In this document: positions 19,954 to 27,706 of the stretch, in pieces
Position numbering within the stretch: the stretch's first letter is position 1
How the letters are laid out: each line of letters starts with the position of its first letter
Source of the DNA: an uncultured Roseateles sp.
Lineage (GTDB): Bacteria; Pseudomonadota; Gammaproteobacteria; Burkholderiales; Burkholderiaceae_C
DNA: 64,000 bases
Assembly (NCBI RefSeq): GCF_945956965.1
Contig: NZ_CAMFJS010000015.1
Span: 1-64,000, forward strand
Reading direction: 5' to 3'
The notes under the pieces: model-generated
Seen by the model: the letters and a program-made list of their open reading frames with translations, nothing else
Told to the model about the DNA's origin: nothing
Database searches by the model: none
Program-made: the position numbers and the translations under genes

Positions 19954-21237
19954 TCAGGCGCTGACCAGCAAGCCGTGCTGCTTAAGTTGGGCCACCACCG
20001 GGCCTAACTCCCAAATCGGGCGGCCAATCCGCTCGGCCACATCCAGCAAACTCTCGCTGCCGTCGCAGTAAGCCAGCAGATTCATCATGGCCTCCACCTG
20101 TTTGCCGCTTTCCTTGGTGCTGATCGAGGGGTACAGCCCGCGCTTGCCCAGCTGGGGTTCACACAAGGTGCTGCAGTTGAGGGTCTCGTCGGCTTCGATG
20201 GCCTCGATGCAGCGCTGCACGGCGCTGAAGCCTCCAGCCAGGCCGGCCGGTGTCACCAATTCAAGATCATCCAAAGATGTGTGGTACTCCGGGTAGCAAG
20301 CGTATTTGCTGCGCATCACCGAGGCGACGGGCAGGTCCACGCCGGGGCTGCAGTATTGGCGCTCATCGCTGCCACGGTCCAGGAAGGAATAGCTGGCATA
20401 GCCCGGCGCCAGATGCGAAAGCACATGGCGCGCCGCACGGTCGGCCAGCGTCGACCCCCGCCGTGAGGGCAGGAAGGAATAGGCCCGCTCATCCCCCATG
20501 CAGCTCAAGACATAGCCTGCCACCACGTTCTTCTTCATGGCCTCGAGATGGCGGCTGAGGTAGGTGATGGCACCAATCGTCTCAGGCACGATGAGCAAGC
20601 GATAGCTGTAGCGGCGCCGAGGCAAGCTTTGCAGCCAGCGCGCCAAATAGGTCCCCACCACCGGGCCACTGAGCTCGTTATTGGCCATGGAGGGATGGCA
20701 GAGATAGCTGGACAGCAGCACCTCTTGCTCGCTCTCGCCAGGGATCAAGGCCTCGCCGTAGTTCAAGACGCCGGGCTCCAGGCTTGAGTCGATATGCACG
20801 CGGTAGCGCCCGGGCTGCAAGGCTTGTCGCTGCTTGTGCGTCAGGCAAAAACCCCAGCGGCGGCTGTAGTAGGAGGTGATGTAGGGAATCGCGTCCGGCT
20901 GCTCGGGCAGTGAGTACAGATGGGCTTGCAAGTCCTCCAGCGACAACTCGGCCTCCACAGGCTCGGAATAGCCCATCACATGCAGATTGTGCTGGGCCAG
21001 ATCACAGATGCGGCTGCCGTCAGGGGTCTCAATCCAGGCGGAGCGGATATTCCACTCCAGTGGCACGGTCCAATCGAAGGCCTGGGTGCCGCTGGGCACC
21101 GCATGCATCGTCAGGGCTGGCAGTTCGCGCCGCAAGATGTCCATGGAGCTGCGAAAGCCTGCACCGGTGAGCGAGCGACAGATAGGAAACAGCTCGCGGC
21201 ACAGCGCGTGCATCTGCTGACCCAATTCAAGATTCAT
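19954..21237 (-). CDS. DUF4910-type aminopeptidase-like zinc protein
   Basis: 427 residues. The fold family (DUF4910/DUF2172, an M28-like metallopeptidase core with a C-terminal winged-helix domain) is suggested by LCRELFPICRSLTG at the start, SSYLCHPSMANNELSGP (metal-binding region), VPETIGAITYLSRH and SKYACYPEYHTSLDDL. The last 70 residues look like a small helix-turn-helix-like domain (DVAERIGRPIWELGPVVAQL). Relatives recur in legionaminic and pseudaminic acid clusters, but no substrate is established to my knowledge. It is the first gene of a two-gene minus-strand unit, divergent from pseI across a 236-bp gap with no other gene. Confidence 0.72.
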   Translation of the reverse strand: MNLELGQQMHALCRELFPICRSLTGAGFRSSMDILRRELPALTMHAVPSGTQAFDWTVPLEWNIRSAWIETPDGSRICDLAQHNLHVMGYSEPVEAELSLEDLQAHLYSLPEQPDAIPYITSYYSRRWGFCLTHKQRQALQPGRYRVHIDSSLEPGVLNYGEALIPGESEQEVLLSSYLCHPSMANNELSGPVVGTYLARWLQSLPRRRYSYRLLIVPETIGAITYLSRHLEAMKKNVVAGYVLSCMGDERAYSFLPSRRGSTLADRAARHVLSHLAPGYASYSFLDRGSDERQYCSPGVDLPVASVMRSKYACYPEYHTSLDDLELVTPAGLAGGFSAVQRCIEAIEADETLNCSTLCEPQLGKRGLYPSISTKESGKQVEAMMNLLAYCDGSESLLDVAERIGRPIWELGPVVAQLKQHGLLVSA

Positions 21238-21473
21238 AGTTCCCGTTTCCTACATCCAATACGCATGACGCGGCAAAGCAAGGTCGCCCGGCCACTCGGC
21301 TTGCCGCATCCTATGGCAGGGCTGCCCGGCCCAAGATTCGGAGTATCCGGGCGCAAACCACCTATCTTTGCCGACCGCCGTATTGGGCCCGCTCCCGCCC
21401 CCTATTTCAGTCTTGAGTGAGCGCCAAGCTGTGCGAGCATGCGCAACCGAAAGTCAATTGCCACAGGCCCACC

Positions 21474-22517
21474 ATGCAGATTTCGCAACGCCTCATTGAT
21501 CAAAGCCAAAGGCCTTATCTGATTGCCGAGATGTCGGGCAATCACAATCAATCGCTGCAAAGGGCTTTGCAGATCGTTGAGGCCGCCGCGGCCTCGGGTG
21601 CCGATGCGATCAAGCTGCAGACCTATACCGCCGACACCATGACCTTGAAGGTCGACGCACCTGACTTCGTCATCCAGGACAAGAACAGCTTGTGGGCCGG
21701 CCGCCATCTGCACGAGCTCTACGATGAAGCCCATACGCCCTGGGAATGGCATGGCCCCATCATGCAAAGAGCCAAGGAGCTGGGCATGCACTGCTTCAGC
21801 ACGCCTTTCGACGAGACCTCGGTCGACTTTCTGGAAGAGCTGGGCGTGCCCGCCTACAAGATTGCCTCCTTCGAGCTGACCGACCTGCCCCTGATTGCCA
21901 AGGTAGCCAGCACGGGCAAGCCCATGATCATGTCCACCGGCATGGCCTCAGTCGCCGAGATCGATGAGGCGGCTCGCACCGCTCGCGGGGCCGGCGCCAA
22001 GGACCTGATCCTGCTCAAGTGCACCAGCACCTATCCCGCCACGCCTGAGAACAGCCACCTGCGCACCCTGCCCAATATGCGCGCCACCTTCGGCTGCGAG
22101 GTGGGTCTGTCCGACCACACCATGGGCGTGGGCGCGGCCGTGGCCGCCGTGGCCCTGGGCGCCAGCTTGATCGAAAAGCACTTCACCCTGCGGCGCGCCG
22201 ACGGCGGCGTGGACTCGGCCTTTTCGATGGAGCCCGAGGAATTCAAACTGCTGCGCTGCGAAACCGAACGCGCCTGGGCCGCCTTGGGCCAGACCAACTA
22301 CGGCGGCAGCCAGGCCGAGGAGAAGTCCAAGGCCTTCCGCCGCTCCATCTACGTCGCCGAGCCGGTGCAGGCGGGTGAGCCGCTGCGTGCCGAGCACCTG
22401 CGCATCGTGCGTCCTGGCTTTGGCCTGGCGCCCAAGTTCTACGACACCGTGCTCGGCAAACGCGCAAGCCGCGACCTGAGTCCCGGCACGCCCTTGGCCT
22501 GGGACTGCATCGGTTAA
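21474..22517 (+). CDS. pseI: Pseudaminic (nonulosonic) acid synthase
   Basis: 347 residues from the ATG at 21474, which starts directly on the conserved QISQRLI…PYLIAEMSGNH region; a GTG at 21417 would add 19 unrelated residues. The NeuB-type TIM barrel shows AEMSGNHN, ADAIKLQTYT, STPFDE, STGMAS and EKHFTL, followed by a C-terminal SAF domain (SIYVAEPVQAGEPL, VLGKRA). It condenses the free 2,4-diacetamido sugar with phosphoenolpyruvate. The sequence fits PseI better than NeuB or LegI, in keeping with the inverting PseB upstream. It is separated from the other pse genes by the two-gene minus-strand block and has its own promoter region. Confidence 0.9.
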   Translation: MQISQRLIDQSQRPYLIAEMSGNHNQSLQRALQIVEAAAASGADAIKLQTYTADTMTLKVDAPDFVIQDKNSLWAGRHLHELYDEAHTPWEWHGPIMQRAKELGMHCFSTPFDETSVDFLEELGVPAYKIASFELTDLPLIAKVASTGKPMIMSTGMASVAEIDEAARTARGAGAKDLILLKCTSTYPATPENSHLRTLPNMRATFGCEVGLSDHTMGVGAAVAAVALGASLIEKHFTLRRADGGVDSAFSMEPEEFKLLRCETERAWAALGQTNYGGSQAEEKSKAFRRSIYVAEPVQAGEPLRAEHLRIVRPGFGLAPKFYDTVLGKRASRDLSPGTPLAWDCIG

Positions 22518-22531
22518 TTTGCCTTCATTGC

Positions 22532-22536
22532 GGAGA
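22532..22536 (+). promoter_or_regulatory. Shine-Dalgarno GGAGA that selects a TTG start
   Basis: GGAGA ends six bases before the TTG at 22543, whereas the first available start in the frame, a TTG at 22519, has no such site at the right distance and lies 1 bp from the pseI stop. Confidence 0.55.
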
Positions 22537-22542
22537 CTGAAT

Positions 22543-24246
22543 TTGAGCGAGATCGTCGTCGTCGTCAATCGATTCGACCTGCCGATTGCGGCCACTTTGC
22601 TGAGCCAGCGGGATGCGCAAGTGCTGGTGGCTGACCCCTTGTTGCAAAACCACGCCCAGGCCCAAGGCATGGCGGCGCCGCTGCTGGAGCCCGGCCTCGA
22701 TGCGCACGCGTATCTGCGCGCCTTCCGGCAGGCGGAACAAGCTGCCTTGCAACTCAACCGTGCGCTGGCCCCTTTGCTAGCGCGCTGGGCGCCAAACGCG
22801 GGCGCCGCGGCCTGGTCCAGCCACCGCACGCTGCAGATGTTCTCCACCCTCTTCTGCTACCGGGACATCTGGAAGCATGTGGTCCCCGCGCATGCCGAGC
22901 GGCGCTGGCATGTGCTTTTGCCCGGCAACCCGCATGACTACGGCGTGCATTCCTTTCTGCCAGGCTTGACCCTGGTCGATGCCTTACAAAGCGCGGGCAT
23001 CCCGCATACCGCTTACGGCTATGACTGCCCTGGTGCTGACGCATTTGCCTTGCCAGACTTGCGCCAGTTGCCGGCCGAGATGGACCTACTCTGCCATCTG
23101 CCCACCTGCTTTCACGATGCGGCTTACTTCGGCGAGGAGTTGCGGGCCAGCGGCCTGCGCTGCGGCATCCTCAGCTCCCAGCGCTATGACGTCGCCTTGC
23201 CCGGCCACACAGCCAGCGGCATGATCGACCTGGCCACCGTCGGCGCTGAACTCGGCGCCGAAGGGCGGGCTCGGATCGATGCCCTGGAAGTCGAGATCAA
23301 GGAAGTTTTGCTGAGCCATCTGCGGCCCCACATCCTGCAGCGCAGCTTTCTGCTCAAGCAGATCGATTCGCTATGGGAAGTCTTGGCCCTGCAAGGCCTG
23401 TTCTACCTTTGGCTGGAGCAGCGCCTGGGAGCCAAGCCACCAGCACAGCTGCTGATCTCCAATCACGATGCCACAGTGCATGGCGCCTTGATGAGCTTTG
23501 CCAGCAACCATGGCATGAAGATCACCATCATTCCGCACTCCCGGGTTCACAACTCCTTGCTCAAGACCGATGGACTCAAGCCGGTTTGCCTGCACCACGG
23601 CATGCAAGATGGCCCGGTGCTGGACCTGTCGGAGCAGGTGCTGCCCTCACGCCGCCTAAGCTACCCCGGCGCCTGGCAAGCACCACTGGTGACGGCTCAG
23701 GTCGAGGCCAAGCCCTTTCAAACCCTAGGCCTGATCCTCAACGGCATCAGCGGCAATGGCGTTTGCGTGGTGGACTTCGATCAGTACATCGCCGATATCG
23801 ACCACATCCGCAGCTGGGCCAAGGGGCGCGGCATCCAGTTCAAGCTGCGGGTACGCGCCGCCGAGACGCCGATTGGTCTGGTGGGCGAGCGCCTGAATAT
23901 TCCTGCGCAAGAGTTGCTGCAGCATGCCCAAGGCAGCTTGCTGGACTTTGCACGTGGCTGCGATATCTGCGTGGGCTATGACTCGCCGACCTCGGGCCTG
24001 CAAGATCTCATCCGCGAGGGTGTTCCCAGCTTGCAGATCGATCGCCGGCCGCTGTCACGCCTGGAGTGGAGCATCATCGACGCGCGCATCGTGCCGCGCT
24101 ACGCCATGAGCGAAGGCTTGGAGCGACTCGGTTTTATGCATAGCAACCCGACCGAGTTCCAAGCCTTCGCCCAGCGGCAACAAGAGGCCGGCTTGGCCAG
24201 CCAGCAAGGCGCACAGCCCTTGCGGCATTGGCTGCTGGCCAACTAG
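22543..24246 (+). CDS. Unrecognised GT-B-like protein, candidate nonulosonic acid transferase
   Basis: 567 residues from the TTG at 22543. I do not recognise the family. The first 60 residues look like a Rossmann-type strand-helix unit (SEIVVVVNRFDLPIAATLL). A central segment contains LISNHDATVHGALMSFA and ITIIPHSR, and the C-terminal part contains CDICVGYDSPTSGLQDLIREG, which resembles the nucleotide-sugar end of GT-B enzymes and CDP-glycerol-type transferases. It follows pseI by 25 bp and is the last gene of the plus-strand block, a position where a transferase using the CMP-activated sugar is expected. No transmembrane segment or signal peptide is evident. A MAF-type flagellin transferase is not present in the window, so this gene is the main candidate (inference). 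Confidence 0.55.
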   Translation: MSEIVVVVNRFDLPIAATLLSQRDAQVLVADPLLQNHAQAQGMAAPLLEPGLDAHAYLRAFRQAEQAALQLNRALAPLLARWAPNAGAAAWSSHRTLQMFSTLFCYRDIWKHVVPAHAERRWHVLLPGNPHDYGVHSFLPGLTLVDALQSAGIPHTAYGYDCPGADAFALPDLRQLPAEMDLLCHLPTCFHDAAYFGEELRASGLRCGILSSQRYDVALPGHTASGMIDLATVGAELGAEGRARIDALEVEIKEVLLSHLRPHILQRSFLLKQIDSLWEVLALQGLFYLWLEQRLGAKPPAQLLISNHDATVHGALMSFASNHGMKITIIPHSRVHNSLLKTDGLKPVCLHHGMQDGPVLDLSEQVLPSRRLSYPGAWQAPLVTAQVEAKPFQTLGLILNGISGNGVCVVDFDQYIADIDHIRSWAKGRGIQFKLRVRAAETPIGLVGERLNIPAQELLQHAQGSLLDFARGCDICVGYDSPTSGLQDLIREGVPSLQIDRRPLSRLEWSIIDARIVPRYAMSEGLERLGFMHSNPTEFQAFAQRQQEAGLASQQGAQPLRHWLLAN

Positions 24247-24261
24247 GCCAGAGCTTAAGCA

Positions 24262-25257
24262 TCAAGGAATGTAGTAAGGCGTGACGGTGTAGACAAAGCC
24301 CGCGCCGACCGAGGCCAGCAGCACCTTCTTACCCGGCGCGAACCAGCCGGCTTCGAAGGCTTCGTCCATCACCGTGCCCAGCGAGGCTTCGGCCGTGTTG
24401 CCGATGTGCTGCACATTGTTGATGGTCTTGCTCATGGGCACGCGCAGGCGGGCCATGCAGTACTCAATCAAGCGCAGATTGGCTTGATGGAACAAGATCA
24501 GATCGAGATCGTTCACCGTCCAGCCCAGATCATCCATGGCGCGGCGGATGATTTTTGGCAGCTCTACCACCACTTCTTTCCAGACGCCAAGCCCCGTGTG
24601 CTCGTAGTACAGCGCTTTGCTGTCCTGCTCGAACAAAGCCGGGCTGTGCGGGAAGCTAGAGCCACCGCCGCGCAAGCGCACCAGCTCATAGTTCTTGGTG
24701 TTGCTGGTGAAATAACTGGGCAGCAGGCCGGAGGGCGTGGCCTCAGTCTCGCTGCGCCGGAGCAGCACGACCGACGCCGCATCACCAAAGAAGTAAGCGC
24801 TGTTCTCGTCAAACGGATCGACAAACGGTGACTGTTTAGCCAGCCCAACGACGGCAATCACCCGCAGCGCAGGGTTGCCCTGCAGCAGGCAGCGGGCGTT
24901 CTCCATCGCCACTTGCATGCCGGCGCAATTGGCCATCAGGTCAAAGGCGATGCCGGCCTTGAGCCCCAAGGTCTGCACCAGTTTGAGGGCTGTGCTGGGG
25001 TAGAGATAGTCGCCGGTGAAAGTGGCGACGATCACGCCATCGATCTCGTCCTTGGCGATACCCGCCTTGGTGATGGCCGACTCCATCGCCTTGTGCGCCA
25101 TCGAAGACGCCGACTCATCGCCTGCCAGATGGCGCTTCTCAATGCCGGTCTTGTGGAGGATGTCTTCCGCCGAGAGGCCCAAACGCTCGGCCACCGTCGC
25201 GGTGGTCTCAAAGCCCGGGGGGATGTACTTCCCGGTGCCAACAATCCTAACTGCCAT
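24262..25257 (-). CDS. 3-oxoacyl-ACP synthase III (KAS III-like)
   Basis: 331 residues from the ATG at 25257, preceded by AGGCAGGGAC. Thiolase-fold KAS III with the catalytic Cys in MANCAGMQVA, the His in LFHQANLRLIEYC and the Asn in QHIGNTAEASLG, i.e. the complete Cys-His-Asn triad. It would condense an acyl-CoA or acyl-ACP starter with malonyl-ACP. It is the last gene of a ten-gene minus-strand cluster and overlaps the preceding hydrolase gene by 11 bp. Because it sits with private ACPs and a sugar locus rather than with fabD/fabG/acpP, a specialised short acyl product is likelier than housekeeping fatty acid synthesis. Confidence 0.87.
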   Translation of the reverse strand: MAVRIVGTGKYIPPGFETTATVAERLGLSAEDILHKTGIEKRHLAGDESASSMAHKAMESAITKAGIAKDEIDGVIVATFTGDYLYPSTALKLVQTLGLKAGIAFDLMANCAGMQVAMENARCLLQGNPALRVIAVVGLAKQSPFVDPFDENSAYFFGDAASVVLLRRSETEATPSGLLPSYFTSNTKNYELVRLRGGGSSFPHSPALFEQDSKALYYEHTGLGVWKEVVVELPKIIRRAMDDLGWTVNDLDLILFHQANLRLIEYCMARLRVPMSKTINNVQHIGNTAEASLGTVMDEAFEAGWFAPGKKVLLASVGAGFVYTVTPYYIP

Positions 25258-25924
25258 GTCCCTGCCTTTGCAAAATATGCGCCCACTTCTTGTTGTGGGC
25301 GAGTTCTGCCTCGACCGTGCTGCGATCACCATGCCCAGGCAGGATGACAGTATCCGGTCGAAACTGGGGAATGATGCTTTGCAGGAAGTGGAGAAACTCG
25401 GCCTTGTTTTCGCGGCTGTCAAACAAGGTGATCTTCAGCTTGTGATGCAGGGCCAGATCACCCGTGATGATGAAGTCACGCTGCAGGTCGTGAATGATGC
25501 AACTGCCCTTGGTATGTGCGCCCACATGCTGAATGGCCAAACCCCATTCCAGCAGCAGTGCGAGCAGTGGCTCGCTGAAAGCGCTGGCCTTGGCCAAGCG
25601 CATCTTGCGCTTGAGCAGCATCAATGAATAGGACTGGGCACGCTTGGCTTCGTCCAGGTCCAGCTCATGCAGGTACAAGGTGTCGACCAGGCCACTGTCA
25701 ATCATGCCGGCCGCAGCCGAGATATGGTCGAAATGCCCATGGGTGCTCAGCATGAAGCGCAGCGACAACTGATGCTCACGCAGATAAGCCTGGATTTGCT
25801 CGGGCTGATCGGTCGGGTCCATCAAAATGGCCTCGTCCCCGCGCTGCACGATGTAGCAGTTGGTCTTGAGTTCGTTGAGCAGCAGGCGGTGGATGCACAG
25901 CGCGCCGGCTTGATAGATGATCAC
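25247..25924 (-). CDS. Metallo-beta-lactamase-fold hydrolase
   Basis: 225 residues with the full metal-binding set: THGHFDH, a second His in GAHTKGSC, the bridging Asp in ITGDL and the last His in LPGHGD. This is the glyoxalase II-like branch that cleaves thioesters and related bonds. In a cluster with two acyl carrier proteins it might act as an editing or releasing thioesterase (inference). It overlaps the KAS III gene and starts 3 bp after the SDR stop. Confidence 0.8.
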   Translation of the reverse strand: MIIYQAGALCIHRLLLNELKTNCYIVQRGDEAILMDPTDQPEQIQAYLREHQLSLRFMLSTHGHFDHISAAAGMIDSGLVDTLYLHELDLDEAKRAQSYSLMLLKRKMRLAKASAFSEPLLALLLEWGLAIQHVGAHTKGSCIIHDLQRDFIITGDLALHHKLKITLFDSRENKAEFLHFLQSIIPQFRPDTVILPGHGDRSTVEAELAHNKKWAHILQRQGHGS

Positions 25925-25927
25925 CGC

Positions 25928-26638
25928 TCAGACCCCGCCGAAGTACAAGGTTTGGCCGCCGATATCGCGCCCATTGGCCTCAAAGAATTCAATCGCGTTG
26001 ATGATTTCGGTCAACGGCGCGAACTGCTTGTGCGGGATCAGGTCCAGCACCTTGTCGGTGTTCTCACCCACGATCTGGTCCAACATGCCGCTGGGAAAAG
26101 CGGATAAGCCGATATTGTTGACGTGCACACCGAAGGGATGGCCCTCCTTGTTGAGCACGCGTGAGAACGCTTCCAGCCCGCTCTTGGTCGCCGCGTAGAC
26201 CGAGTCCCCTACCACGCAGAGCTTGGGCGCCATGGACAAGATATTGACGATCTGGCCGCGCTTGGCGCCGACCATTTTTCGAAACACCGTCTTGCTGGCC
26301 AGGATGGGCGCTTTCAAGTTCACATCGATCATGGCGGCGATATCGCTGGCCTTCATGATGCCCAGGGGCAAAGAGGTCAGGAGAGCGGCGTTGTTGATCA
26401 GCACATCGATCTGCTGCATTGAACGGCAGATTTGCTGGAAGGTCGCCACAGTGGCGGCCTCGTCCGCAAGATCACAGGCGTGAAAGTGCACCGAGGGGCT
26501 AGCTGCCGCCAAGGCATCAAAAGCCGCCGAGGACTTGCGGGCCACGGCGATGACGGTGTTCTCCGCCGCCCAATGCTGCGCAAGCGCCAGCCCCAAGCCT
26601 CGCGTCGCGCCGGTGATCAGAATCGTCTTACGCTGCAT
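25928..26638 (-). CDS. Short-chain dehydrogenase/reductase
   Basis: 236 residues from the ATG at 26638, which gives the standard SDR start KTILITGATRGLGLALA. Other SDR features are INNAALL, a Ser in ILSMAPK and the YAATK active-site Tyr/Lys. Likely a 3-oxoacyl-ACP or keto-sugar reductase. It overlaps the end of the ACP gene by 11 bp, so the two are probably co-translated. Confidence 0.83.
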   Translation of the reverse strand: MQRKTILITGATRGLGLALAQHWAAENTVIAVARKSSAAFDALAAASPSVHFHACDLADEAATVATFQQICRSMQQIDVLINNAALLTSLPLGIMKASDIAAMIDVNLKAPILASKTVFRKMVGAKRGQIVNILSMAPKLCVVGDSVYAATKSGLEAFSRVLNKEGHPFGVHVNNIGLSAFPSGMLDQIVGENTDKVLDLIPHKQFAPLTEIINAIEFFEANGRDIGGQTLYFGGV

Positions 26639-26924
26639 TCGACTTGGCGATGGCCAATGCAGCCAAGGTGCTGGCATTGCGGAACGGCGTCTTGCCTTCC
26701 GTGATGATGGCGTCTTCGTCAATCACCTGCACTTCTTTGCCGGTGCGATCGAAGATGAACTCTTCCACCTTGATGATCAGGCCCACCAGGGCCAGGGAGT
26801 CGATGATGCTGCCGCTGCCGAACAGCACAGTCTCGCGGTCCAGCGGGCCGGCTTCAATTTCGTTCTCTTCGCAAATGACCTTCAGCTCGGCCAGGATCAC
26901 ATCGACCAGTTCGGCTTCATTCAT
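26628..26924 (-). CDS. Acyl carrier protein
   Basis: 98 residues from the ATG at 26924; this start has GAGG nine bases upstream, whereas the ATG at 26933 abuts the same GAGG. The phosphopantetheine site is the Ser of SIIDSLALVGL, and the protein is acidic and helical as expected. Its C-terminus is longer than in AcpP. It is one of two ACPs in this cluster, presumably serving different intermediates. Confidence 0.82.
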   Translation of the reverse strand: MNEAELVDVILAELKVICEENEIEAGPLDRETVLFGSGSIIDSLALVGLIIKVEEFIFDRTGKEVQVIDEDAIITEGKTPFRNASTLAALAIAKSNAA

Positions 26925-26929
26925 GCTGT

Positions 26930-27706
26930 TCATCCTCTTTGTTTGGTGTTCTTGATAGCGCAATAGTAGGGCTGGGCCTGCAAGGTGCTCAAAAAGCAGG
27001 CGTGTGCCGGCTTGATGTCCATGGCGAATAAATTGGCCCCGGCCAGATTCTGCTGGCGCACCAGGCCTTGGCTGACGAAAAGGTCCCAAACCGGCGCCCA
27101 GTCGTTGTCGTATTCATACGCATCCGTGATCTCACGGACATACATGCGGAAGTTGTCCGGCTGCGCCAGGCCCTGAGCATCCAGAACCTGGCCTGGGAAC
27201 TCCTTGTAGAAACGATAGGGGACGGCCGCCGTCTCTTCGGTGTGATGCAAAAAGGTGGCGCCGCCGACAAACTCGGTGCCCAGTGCCAAATTGACCGCCT
27301 CGCGCTCGACCAGCAGTTCAAACGGCGAGCCCGGGCCAAAAGACGACAAATTCCTGCAGGCGGCAAAGTCTTGCGCCTGCGGCCCGCTCACACTCAGCGA
27401 GTGAAAGGGATGCAGGGTGCGCAGCACGCCGGGCCGCTTGCGGAAGTACTCGGTCAGAGCGCCAGTCTCGGCAGGTGTTGTGCGGCTGTCCCAGACCCGG
27501 CTGGCGCCATATGCAAAGCTAAAGGCCGGCATCAGCAGCGTGGTCTGCTCGCCCAGTACCTCGTTCAGCACCCTCATCACGCCGGGCAAGCCACTCTCGA
27601 TCAAGCCGAATGTCAGCAAGGAGCTGTGCACGATGACGACATGGTTGCGCGGCAGACCAAGACGCGAGAGCGCGGCGCCCAAATCGTCCAAGGATGTACG
27701 CTTCAT
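26930..27706 (-). CDS. AAC(3)-family N-acyltransferase
   Basis: 258 residues of the Antibiotic_NAT (AAC(3)) family: VVIVHSSLLTFG near the N-terminus, LMPAFSF, RTLHPFHSLSVSG and the conserved GTEFVGGATFLHHTE. The family moves acyl groups from CoA or a carrier to amino sugars. In this setting the likely acceptor is a nucleotide-activated amino sugar, with the acyl group made by neighbouring enzymes, and not an antibiotic (inference). ATGA overlap with the AMP ligase gene upstream. Confidence 0.82.
   Translation of the reverse strand: MKRTSLDDLGAALSRLGLPRNHVVIVHSSLLTFGLIESGLPGVMRVLNEVLGEQTTLLMPAFSFAYGASRVWDSRTTPAETGALTEYFRKRPGVLRTLHPFHSLSVSGPQAQDFAACRNLSSFGPGSPFELLVEREAVNLALGTEFVGGATFLHHTEETAAVPYRFYKEFPGQVLDAQGLAQPDNFRMYVREITDAYEYDNDWAPVWDLFVSQGLVRQQNLAGANLFAMDIKPAHACFLSTLQAQPYYCAIKNTKQRG

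Noticed and set aside
26930-27706. Aminoglycoside resistance gene
   Set aside because: The protein is of the AAC(3) fold, but its position within an acyl/sugar biosynthetic operon makes antibiotic modification unlikely; the sequence alone does not support a resistance call.
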